Shown here: positions 38,901-50,900 of the stretch, piece after piece
Position numbering within the stretch: the stretch's first letter is position 1
Layout: the number at the start of each line of letters is the position of its first letter
Source: Anisus vortex
Taxonomy: Eukaryota; Mollusca; Gastropoda; Planorbidae
DNA length: 64,000 nt
NCBI GenBank assembly: GCA_949126835.1
Contig: OX421505.1
Coordinates: forward strand, 2,537,587-2,601,586
Direction: 5' to 3'
The notes under the pieces: model-generated
Told to the model about the DNA's origin: nothing
Databases searched by the model: none
The model's input: the letters and a program-made list of their open reading frames with translations, nothing else
Program-made: the position numbers and the translations under genes

Positions 38901-41900
38901 AATATCTAAAAGCCTGAATTGTTCTGGACAACCAGTCTACCCTTGTGTAGTGTCTCAGTTTGAAATTTTGTGCGCTTTTGTTTTTGACCTCCCAAACCCT
39001 GTGATCCTGAGAGGACAGTGAACAAAAATACCGTATATACTCGCGTATAAGTCGCACCGGTGTATAAGTCGCATCCCTAATTAAAGATTTTTTTCCTTAT
39101 ACGTTGTCATTGACCCGTGCATAAGTCGCACCCAGACTGCCCGGGTCACACTGCCTTTTAATATCTCAAAATGCATACCTTTTAAACATAAAAGTTACTA
39201 AATATTCACCCTAATTTGGAAACTTTCCTTAAAAAATTGTTTTAATCGTACATAAGACAAACATATTCAAATAAAGGCATATCCTAATAATTCTACATAA
39301 CTCCAATCAACTATAGGGGTTATGTAGGAAACTTTTTGACAGAGTAGTGATGTTTTTTGAACTTTTCAAAAACAGTGTTGGGTGTATAAGTCACACCCAT
39401 ACTTTTTGTCGAAATTTTCTGTAAAAAAAGTGTGACTTATACGCGAGTATATACGGTAATTTAAAAGCCTGTTAGACAATCTGGTACAACTGAGCTTGTC
39501 TGTCTTCCTTTTAGACACATACTGATGACACCACACCTTGCTTAGCAGATAGCCTTTTTAGTAGATAGCCTTTTTAGTAGATAGCCTTTTTAGTAGATAG
39601 CCTATTTGGTTAAATTAAATGTCTTGTGTTATTGACTCTAAACCAAGGCAACGGCTACTTAGGACTGTATTTAAAAACCTGTCCATTTACTTTGTGTGAA
39701 ATTGTCTGTGCAGGAACGACAGGAGAGATTTCATCAAGGCCAAGTATGAGCAACACAAGTTTGCCATCATCACCTGTTCTGATAAGGAAGAGCTGAAGCA
39801 GGATTTGAAGCAGGCCATCCTCTACTCCGACCTGCCTGCCCTCCTGCAGGTGTACGCAGAGGGCCTGGACCTGTCCACGCCACTACCTGATATGGTCAGT
39901 CTTAACTTTTTGTTTTTAGAAAACCCTGCATTTATTCTGTAGCATTTCCAGTGCTAATACGGAGCTGTTAATACGGAGCTAAACTGTGTTAATCTGTTGC
40001 TGAACCTCTGTTAATATGGTGTTAAAGCTGTGCTAATCTGGTGCTAAAGCTGTGTTAATCTGGTGTTAAAGCTTTGTTAATCTGGTGTAAAAATCTGTGT
40101 TAATCCGCTGCTAAAGCTGTGTTAGATCTCTGCTGATCGCACTCATTTTCATGTTTTTAATGGGAGTTAGGTGGTGGGGAATTTTTTCGTGCCTTTTGTG
40201 AATTTGTAAACCCGAATGTCCTGCTTTTCAGAAATGTTCAATTTTGAATTTCTAATACCTTATACAAAAGTTTTGTTTAAATTTGGGCTAACATTGGATT
40301 AACTTCGGCATTGAATGTTGTTGTTTTGTATTATCCACATTTATATTTGGACTATTATAATATAACAGCTGAAAGGCAAAATTAAACGCTGATGTCTATA
40401 TAACTAAATTTGGAGATCTATTCAGTGTTTGAGTTTATCAGACTATAAGAAAACACAGCACTGGGCGGCAAGCCAAGAGAACATATGATATTTACCATCT
40501 TGTTTTATTATTCTGTATTGCACAGTGTTGCCTTATAGTTTTTAAAAAACTATAATGTCACTGCTTCACTTTTTGTTCAAGTTTTGCTTCAATTACTTCA
40601 TATGATTAATTATTATGATTTTTTTATGTTTTTTATTATTGTAGAAAAATGGTGAGACAGCTCTGCACTTAGCTATACAAGAAGACACTGGGACATCACT
40701 TCCATTGATAGATTTCCTCATACAGAATACACCCATGTAAGTTTATTGTTGTGTCAAGTCTAATACAGAATGTTTTAATGTTAATGTTAATCTCCAGGCA
40801 GTGTTTACAGACCACCAAACTCAACATCAGAGTACATGTCTGATCTGTGTAATCAGCTGACAAGTATTGAAACTAAATATAAAAATGCTATAATTTGGAT
40901 AATGGGGGACTTCAACCTCCCTGATATAAATTGGAATAGCTACTCTATAGAAAAGCACCAAAACACAAAAGAAATAAATGAAATGTTTATCAATACCATC
41001 CAAAATCTAAACTTAGACCAAATTAATAAAAAACCAACAAGAAACCATAATATACTAGATTTATTTTTAACGAACAGACCAGGACTAGTATTAGATTATG
41101 AAATAATCCCTGGACTTTCAGATCATGATATTGTCAGAGTAAATAACAAAATAAAAATCCAAATTAGCAAGAAACCTAAAAGAATAATTTATCTCTGGAA
41201 TAAATGTAACACAACAGAACTACATCAAGCAGCAATAAAATTCCAAACCAATTTTCTTACTAAATACAATATAGATAGTCCAGTTGAAGATATTTGGCAA
41301 TTTATAAAAACCAACTTAAAAGCAATAATGGCTGACTCTGTGCCAACAAAACAAACATCAAATAAAATTAACAAATGTTGGTTTAACACTAAACTAAAGA
41401 AACTGTGTAAACAAAAAGAAAATCTATTCAAAAAGTTTAAGGCAACTAATTCAATTAGACTACATAAAAAATACCTAAATATTAAACATTTAACTCAGAA
41501 ACTAAGCAGACAGCTGCAGAATGAATATGTAAACAATGTAATTTCTTAAGATAATAATAAAAACTTATGGTCCTACATTAAATCAAGAAAAATGGACACT
41601 ACAGGCATAGCTCCACTAAAAGGCCAAAACAACGAAACTTATAATGATAATGAAACTAAAGCTAATATCCTAAACACACACTTTGCATCATCTTTTTCAA
41701 ATCCAGGTGACAAAGAAATATTCATAAATTTAAACAAACTAGAAGAGATAGGAAATATAAATGTAGATGAAAAAGGCATTAAACAACTCCTAACCAACTT
41801 AAAAGTAAACAAAGCTTCTGGTCCAGATGAAATACCAGCAAGACTGCTTAAAGAACTAACTAATGAAATATCTCCAATCTTTAAAATACTTTTTCAGGCC

Positions 41901-44900
41901 TCTCTAAACCAGGGCAAATTCCCCAAAGATTGGAAATTAGCCAATGTAACCCCCCTTTTCAAAAAAGGAGATAAATCTGACCCCGGAAATTATAGACCTG
42001 TTTCTCTAACAAGCATAACATGTAAATTACTTGAACATATAATATATAGTAGTATAGTAAATCATCTAGACAAACTAAATGCACTGTGCCCACACCAACA
42101 TGGCTTCAGGAAAAATAGATCATGTGAGACTCAATTGATAGGCTTAATAGATGACTTGTCTAAGGGATTAGATAATAACAACCAAATTGATGCTATATTA
42201 CTAGATTTTTCAAAAGCATTTGATAAAGTTCATCATTCTAGTCTTCTTAAAAAACTTAAATACTTTGGCATCTCTGGTCCCTTACATCAGTGGATTCAGG
42301 ACTTTCTTATAGGCAGAGAACAAACAGTGATAATAAATGGCTCTAAGTCATCACCAATAACAGTAAACTCAGGAGTTCCACAAGGAACTGTTCTAGGGCC
42401 CCTACTATTTCTAATTTACATTAATGATCTGCCAAATTGCATCAACACAGGCACAAAAGTAAGATTATTTGCCAATGATTGCATAATTTATAGAATAATA
42501 AAGACAGGAAAAGATAGTGAACTTTTTACAAAAAGACCTAGATGAACTACAAAAATGGGAATCAAACTGGAGTATGTCTTTTCACCCAGAAAAATGCCAA
42601 CTATAAAGGTATCCAAGAAAAAGAAACAAATAATAACAAACTACTTCATTCATGGTAAAGAACTAACTCAAACTAGCAATGCTAAGTATCTAGGAGTAAT
42701 AATAAATGATAAGTTATCTTGGAACCCTCACATTGATGAAGTAATTAAAAAATCAAACAAAACATTAGGATTCATAAAAAGGAACTTTTACAAATGTAAT
42801 AAGAATATAAAACTAAAATGCTATCTCACATTAGTTAGGCCTATACTAGAATATGCAGGATCTGTATGGGACCCATCAACTAAAGAAAACATTAAAAAAT
42901 TAGAACAAATTCAAAAAAGAGCTGCAAGGTTTATAACTAGTGAATATTCCCAATTGACAAGAGTAACACCATTAGTCAAATCACTAAACCTAGAAACACT
43001 AGAGGACAGAAGGGCAAAGAGTAAAGTAGTAATAATACATAAGGCATTAAACTCTAATTTAGAAATACAACCCAATAACAATCTGTTGCAAAGCTCAGAT
43101 AAACATAAAGACAAAAACACCTTCCTTGTTCCTTATGCGAGAACAAATGCATATAAGTACTCTTTCTTCCCGAGTGGCATTCGGGCATGGAATGGGTTGC
43201 CTGAACAAACCAGGAAAACCAATAACCTACCATCATTTAAAACATTAATAAAAATGCAAGACTAGACTCGGACCACGGATGAGCGTAGGACGCAATAATC
43301 TTCTTTATAGAAGGAGCGTCTGTAATGTATAAGATAAGATAAGTGTCTTATTGTTTTAATGGTTAATATGAAACATTCACCTGTGTAGGTCTCATTACTG
43401 CAGCATACAGCTTGTGAAAGTAATAGTGCCTGTGTAACTGTGAGTGTGTAAGGGACGGAACAATTATAAACTGACTGAGACTTAGTGACACACATTGGAC
43501 TGTATTATTGTAATGTTTTGACCGCACTAAGTGACCTGATAGCTCTGTGTTATTGTTTATATGACTGGCTGGACAGAGTGATGTTTGTTCATGGATGTCT
43601 TGTGGAATTGTATAAATAGGGTGTGATTGGCTGTAATGTACTTATGTAGTATAAAAGGATTGTAGGAATGAGAATAAAGTTAACTCTTTCTTTCAACGGA
43701 GAGAAAAATAAGAGTAAAAAAAAAATGTATACCTGATGCATTAAAACTGTCATAAACAATATATTTCAATAACAAACCTGTCATGTCTTATATTATTCTT
43801 TAGCAAATTGAAAGGAGAATTTAATTAGATCAATTAAAATATGATTGGAATTTATCTGGAGTGTTTATTAAGGATAATTTAAAGAATATTGTAAATGAAA
43901 ACATTAAAAAAATATTTTCAACTCAACACTTCCTAAGTCAGTTTGTATTAATCCAAATGTCTTCTTTTTTTAAAGAACAATATTATAATATAAAAATATA
44001 TATCCAAGAAGTGGGGAAAGTTTTATTGCAATATGTATAAAAATGAAAAAGTTATGAATTTATTAGTCCTCCCACTTGAAATTGTAAAAAGGGAAATTAT
44101 TTCTTTGATCTTTAGAAACACTATGACTATATATACCATTCGAATCTAAATAACTATTTTCAGGATTACTAGTGTAGGCCTAGGCCTAAGCCTAGAAGGT
44201 AGATGGTAAATTATACCTTATTTTTATTGTAGTGCTAGTATATTCTTTATGATTTGGAGGTCTCATAAGTTCTGGTACTGTTGTTGCTGATAGAGGAAAA
44301 TACTCCTCACCCGAATCGGCAAACATTACGATAAAGTCCAGTAAATAATTATCGTATTATTTAATCCAAATCATTTAAAATACTAGCCTACTACTACTAC
44401 TTATACTACTAGCTTTCTCTGCAGTTAAACATCTTACTTAAACACTTTTAGAGCCACTATTACAACCACTAATGCTTATATAAGCTTGGCAATCCACCAT
44501 TTCGATCAGCTGTTTTTTTGTTTACACTACTTGATCGATGAAAAATGAAATCAAACAACACAAAACCATGCTTCTTTCAGTGTAAAACTATTTATAAACG
44601 AAGTTGGAACTCTTCTGGACCAAAGATTCTATAAATACGTATAAAATAGTTAATTGTAAATGCTTAACTAATGTTAAAACGAAACAAACCACTGATGGCG
44701 CAGGCTACGGCTTTACGTAGGCAATGAAAAAACCTATGGCGCAGGGTGCGGCGTAACGTAAAGAAAGAGTTAAGTTGTTATACTAAGCTGTTGGTTAAGG
44801 ACGTACTTTCTTCATTTTGCTATCATGTTCAAATATGTATTTATATATATGGAGTTATCTTATATGTTACAGACACTACGTCTATGCGGTAGTTTATTCC

Positions 44901-47900
44901 ATCCTACGCTTATCCGTGGTTGAAGTCTAAGAGTTGCATTGCTTAAGGTTTTAAACGCTGTTAAGTTATTGGTTTTTCTGGTTTGTTCTGGCTACCCTTT
45001 GCGTGCCTGGATGCCACCGTAGAAGAAAGAGAACTGATATTTATTTTAAACTATTTTTTATTCAATTATTGAGCAGGTTTTTTTGTTGCCTTCAACCTAT
45101 CTCACTATACTTGTTTAAAGAATTAAAGAAAGCTTCACTGTAGAAGCCGCTTCCTTGACTGTAATTCTTGTCTTAGGTAGCTTTTTAGACAGAGGGAGCT
45201 GTTTTAATTTTTCTATTTATTTATGTTTCTGCAGAGGCAGCTTAGATAAGAAATCTAACTCAGGAGACACGGCGCTGCACCTTTGTTCCGAACTCAACAG
45301 CACGGAGTGCATGAAGCTGCTCCTGCGGACCAGGCCCGACCTCGCCAAAATTGAGAACAATGAGGGTCAGACAGCCCTGGACGTGGCCAGGATGAAAAGC
45401 TTCCAGACATGTGTTGATTTGGTATGACATGATTTTGTTGTTTCTCAATAGTAGAACTATTTGATTGTTGCTATTACAGCAAGATGTACTTAAACCATGT
45501 TTTGAAATTTAAAAAATGTTTGTTTTATCTTCATCTGGTAGAAATTATAATAGAATTTTCCAAACAACAAAAAAATATAAAATTATATATTTTTTTAATT
45601 CATATGAAAAAAATTTGTTACAATGCTCAGATAAACTTAAGGGCAAAAACACTTTCCGTATCCATTTATGCGAGAACAAATGCATATAAATACTCTTTCT
45701 TCCCAAGTGGCAGCGGGGCATGGCATGGGTTGCCTGAACAAACCAAGAAAACCAGTAACTTAACATCATGTAAAACATGAATAGGAATGCAGGACTAGAC
45801 TCAATGAGTGTAGGATGCAATAATTTTCTTAATGTATAACATCAGAAACAAATTCTGTTCTGGGTTTACTTTATTAGTGCTATCAGTTTCATAGTAAAGT
45901 TTAGGGTTAGTGATATTATTGCTGGAAAACTGAATACTTTTCATGGTCACATATTTATTTATGTCTTTTGTTTTCTTTCTGCAGCTGACTGGTGCACTGA
46001 CAGGCAAAATTGATCTCTTCCTGCACATCAACATTGACTGGGACCTCAATGGGGTGAGTGTATCTGGGTGGGCAGGGGGAGCCGAAGACTGCAAATTGGC
46101 AACCACTGCTTAGTTAGGGGCCATCGAGATTTATATAATACCGAAATAGTCAAGGCTTAGTTGTTATCTATATTTCATTCAGATTTTTTCTTTTTTTTTC
46201 ATCAGGATGATCGGAATTATGACCTGGAGTTCAGCGATGATGACCTTGATGTGAGTAAAAAATTTATTATATTTTCGAGTGTCACTAAAAACATGTTCCA
46301 GATACACTTCAGATTAAGTGAGACATACAGGATTAAGTGAGACATACAGGATTAAGTGAGACATACAGGATTAAGTGAGACATACAGGATTAAGTGAGAC
46401 ATACAGGATTAAGTGAGACATACAGGATTAAGTGAGACATACAGGATTAAGTGAGACATACAGGATTAACTTTCTATGATTTAGTGAACAAACACAAATT
46501 TCTTGTTAGTCTAAGATAAAGAGATAAAATAAATGACCATTAACTAAACATCGTCATATTAGCATAAAAATGTATTAAAAGTACAAAGGACTTTAATAAG
46601 GACCGCTTGCTATATTTTTAGAGCTGAATAGTTAGTTTACCCATGCGCGGCCTACGCTTTGCACTCAAGTATTCCTGTGTCATTCTAGTCATCAAATAGC
46701 AGAAATATTAAAGCAAGCCGTCCATCTTATTATAGTCTTTGAAAATACACATTACTGGTAAGGTTGATATGTTTGTGGTGTGTTTTGGTCTAGAAAAAGG
46801 AGTTGGTGATACTGATGTCATTGTAGGAGTACATAATTTTTCACTCATTACCTACATCATTTGGTCTAAACTAGATTCAATTGCGCCTTGTCATACTAAT
46901 TGGGTCATGAAAAAGGAAAAGCTTAGGAAGTGCTGATCTCCAGTGTGTTGAGATAAAGTGTCTGTAATAACAGTTGTTTTGTTCAATTTAATGAGTAAAA
47001 AAAAATACCTTGATAAAACTAGGTTTATTTTATCATTCAATTACATTTTTTAAGTTTTTGTTTTTTATAATTCTAGTCATTTTAGTGTCGTCAGCAACGC
47101 TATGGTAGCCTAGATCCACAATTTCAGTTGATATATGATCTTAGGAAAAAGTATATTTATTTATGCGTGTATAAGCGCACCCATTTCTTGGACCTAAAAT
47201 GTAGGTAAAAATTGAAAATATAATTGTTTGTGCAATATAGAAATTGTTTCTTCTATTTCCTTCCAATGATAAGAATACGCCTTTGATAATGCATGTCTGT
47301 ATACTTGAGAGCAGTGATTCAAATGGTTATATCAGGCTCATGGATAAGAATACGCCTTTGATAATGCATGTCTGTATACTTGAGAGCAGTGATTCAAATG
47401 GTTATATCAGGCTCATGGATAAGAATACGCCTTTGATAATGCATGTCTGTATACTTGAGAGCAGTGGTTCAAATGGTTATATCAGGCTCATGGATAAGAA
47501 TACGCCTTTGATAATGCATGTCTGTATACTTGAGAGCAGTGATTCAAATGGTTATATCAGGCTCATGGATAAGAATACGCCTTTGATAATGCATGTCTGT
47601 ATACTTGAGAGCAGTGATTCAAATGGTTATATCAGGCTCATGGATAAGAATACGCCTTTGATAATGCATGTCTGTATACTTGAGAGCAGTGATTCAAATG
47701 GTTATATCAGGCTCATGGATAAGAATACGCCTTTGATAATGCATGTCTGTATACTTGAGAGCAGTGATTCAAATGGTTATATCAGGCTCATGGATAAGAA
47801 TACGCCTTTGATAATGGATGTCTGTATACTTGAGAGCAGTGATTCAAATGGTTATATCAGGCTCATGGATAAGAATACGCCTTTGATAATGCATGTCTGT

Positions 47901-50900
47901 ATACTTGAGAGCAGTGATTCAAATGGTTATATCAGGCTCATGGATAAGAATACGCCTTTGATAATGCATGTCTGTATACTTGAGAGCAGTGATTCAAATG
48001 GTTATATCAGGCTCATGGATAAGAATACGCCTTTGATAATGCATGTCTGTATACTTGAGAGCAGTGATTCAAATGGTTATATCAGGCTCATGGATAAGAA
48101 TACGCCTTTGATAATGCATGTCTGTATACTTGAGAGCAGTGATTCAAATGGTTATATCAGGCTCATGGATAAGAATACGCCTTTGATAATGGATGTCTGT
48201 ATACTTGAGAGCAGTGATTCAAATGGTTATATCAGGCTCATGGATAAGAATACGCCTTTGATAATGCATGTCTGTATACTTGAGAGCAGTGATTCAAATG
48301 GTTATATCAGGCTCATGGATAAGAATACGCCTTTGATAATGCATGTCTGTATACTTGAGAGCAGTGATTCAAATGGTTATATCAGGCTCATGGATAAGAA
48401 TACGCCTTTGATAATGCATGTCTGTATACTTGAGAGCAGTGATTCAAATGGTTAAGTTCAGGCTCATGGATAAGAATACGCCTTTGATAATGGATGTCTG
48501 TATACTTGAGAGCAGTGATTCAAATGGTTATATCAGGCTCATGGATAAGAATACGCCTTTGATAATGGATGTCTGTATACTTGAGAGCAGTGATTCAAAT
48601 GGTTATATCAGGCTCATGGATAAGAATACGCCTTTGATAATGCATGTCTGTATACTTGAGAGCAGTGATTCAAATGGTTATATCAGGCTCATGGATAAGA
48701 ATACGCCTTTGATAATGCATGTCTGTATACTTGAGAGCAGTGATTCAAATGGTTATATCAGGCTCATGGATAAGAATACGCCTTTGATAATGCATGTCTG
48801 TATACTTGAGAGCAGTGATTCAAATGGTTATATCAGGCTCATGGATAAGAATACGCCTTTGATAATGCATGTCTGTATACTTGAGAGCAGTGATTCAAAT
48901 GGTTATATCAGGCTCATGGATAAGAATACGCCTTTGATAATGCATGTCTGTATACTTGAGAGCAGTGATTCAAATGGTTATATCAGGCTCATGGATAAGA
49001 ATACGCCTTTGATAATGGATGTCTGTATACTTGAGAGCAGTGATTCAAATGGTTATATCAGGCTCATGGATAAGAATACGCCTTTGATAATGGATGTCTG
49101 TATACTTGAGAGCAGTGATTCAAATGGTTATATCAGGCTCATGGATAAGAATACGCCTTTGATAATGGATGTCTGTATACTTGAGAGCAGTGATTCAAAT
49201 GGTTATATCAGGCTCATGGATAAGAATACGCCTTTGATAATGGATGTCTGTATACTTGAGAGCAGTGATTCAAATGATTATATCAGGCTCATGGAACCAC
49301 AAAGGTTCATGAAGTATTAATTTTTCCTTTCTCCTACCTGCATCTCCCAGAGCACCTTTGATAAGCCCAAGACCAGATCACGTCCATCCAGTTTGATAGT
49401 GATACCAGACTCTCTCTCTCTGGCTGTGAAAGACAAGGCTACAAGTAAGTTGGTTTATAAACATTTCTGTTCACTTCTGCTGTCTATAAATGAAGTCGTC
49501 CACTTTATAAAGGTGCAAGGTCACTTTAAAAAAAGAATGACTTATCCTAAATTTTTGTCAAGAATATATGTTTATTTATGTGTTGATCTATATATTTTAT
49601 GGAAAATGTGACGCACCATATCAAAAGATACTACATTGTGACATAAAAAGTCAATTTTTGTCAACTTGACTTAGCACATTTTGCAAGTGGACTACTCGTA
49701 TAATCTATATGGCTAAACTAACAAAAAACTTATTTTTAATATTGAAAAATACACAAAGTAAATGTTTCAGCTGCAAAGTCTTCTGATTTAGATGTGGGGT
49801 AACACATCTACATTTTTTAATAAATTCTCCAAGTGAAGAGCCTATATTATATCTGCTCAGCTAAGCTTGCATTTTGGTTTTTGAAAATATTACTCTTTAC
49901 ACAGTGCACATTAATGAAATGTTGTTTGTTTTGGAAAATCTCAATGGCAAGTTTGGTTGTGATGTGTTGTTTTTTTTTGGGGGGGGGGGGTAGTCAGTAA
50001 CTTTTTCTCAATGTGTTTTATAATGAATCAAAGGTCAGGAACCAAGATGGTTTTGTGTGTGTTATAATTTGAAACTCTGTAGTAGAATCTAGCAGACTAT
50101 CGGTCAGCTACTTTCCAATGTTTCTAGATTAATGTTGACTGGTCATCTACTGTAGATTGTTAGACTACTTTAGAATGACTACTTTTGGCTACTGGGAGAA
50201 TAATGTGGCCTATTGTTAATTTACTATTAAGTTATTATTATATACTTTTTGTAAGACTGCCGGTGAACTACTGGTACAAAAAATAAAGACATGTTTGACT
50301 AGTCAAAGAGCAATAACTGTGTTTCATATGTTGCAAGAAACAAATGTAGAACTTGGAAGAGTTATCCTGCTTTGTATCCCTACACTAAAGCAAATCTTTT
50401 TTTTTTTTGTGCATCGATTGTTCATTGTTTGACTACTAATAATGGGTAGCTGTGGAAATTCAACCTAGTTTTAAGATTCTTGTTCAGAGAGACTTGGGTT
50501 CAAATCCATTTATGTGAGTGGTCCAGGTTTTTTAAAATAAATAAACCCAGATCTGGCCTGTATTTGACTTCGGTTGAGAAAGGTTAAGAGTTTGACTCTG
50601 TGTTGTTGTTTTTTTTTACATGATTTTTCATCTGAATTATTTTCTCCATGTTTTGATGTGTAGAGAGAAATGTGGGTGTTTTTTTTAATACTTTGTGTTT
50701 CAACTTTAATTAGTAGAAGTTAGTTGTTAGTTGTTCTTTTCTTTTTCACTTAGTTGTTCTCACATTTAGACAATGTTTTATTTATTATCTGATAGGCAGA
50801 TAACCTTGAACCACACAGTTCTTGTGTGCAATATCCACATGGGAGATAAGTGCTAATTAATGAGGTCAATAATCTAGTAAGAATTAGGCCCTTTGAATAA

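Larger units (their letters stand above)
29846..39713 (+). other. Intron 16 (9.9 kb), nested transposons and minisatellites
   Basis: The largest intron. It holds a possible CAGGGTTCGTAC-type element (left end 29900, possible right end 31885) interrupted by the hAT-like element 30172-31463, the 6-bp-duplication element 32419-34335, a 36-bp array split by an RTE-like LINE, a 47-bp array split by a hAT MITE, a SINE and a TA-flanked MITE. 34340-35270 is AT-rich with nothing recognised. A 73-bp segment is duplicated in tandem at 31534-31680. Confidence 0.8.
40737..45234 (+). other. Intron 18
   Basis: Dominated by the CR1-like LINE (40796-43340). 43350-43730 has promoter- and polyA-like words (see rejected solo LTR). 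43730-44850 is AT-rich with nothing recognised. A LINE 3' fragment lies at 44855-45043. Confidence 0.7.
46251..49350 (+). other. Intron 21
   Basis: Contains a 19-bp array and the 75-bp array. 46470-47260 is AT-rich with nothing recognised. Confidence 0.8.

Noticed and set aside
43380..43700. Possible solo LTR (TATAAATAGGG, TATAAAAGG and AATAAAG in close order)
   Set aside because: I could not find TG...CA termini with a 4-6 bp duplication, nor a second copy; promoter-like words alone are not enough.
47244..49320. 403- and 300-codon open frames across the 75-bp array as a repeat protein
   Set aside because: The openness follows from a period divisible by three. The two halves are in different frames after one indel, there are no flanking coding exons in frame, and the array sits between two ASAP exons that splice cleanly.
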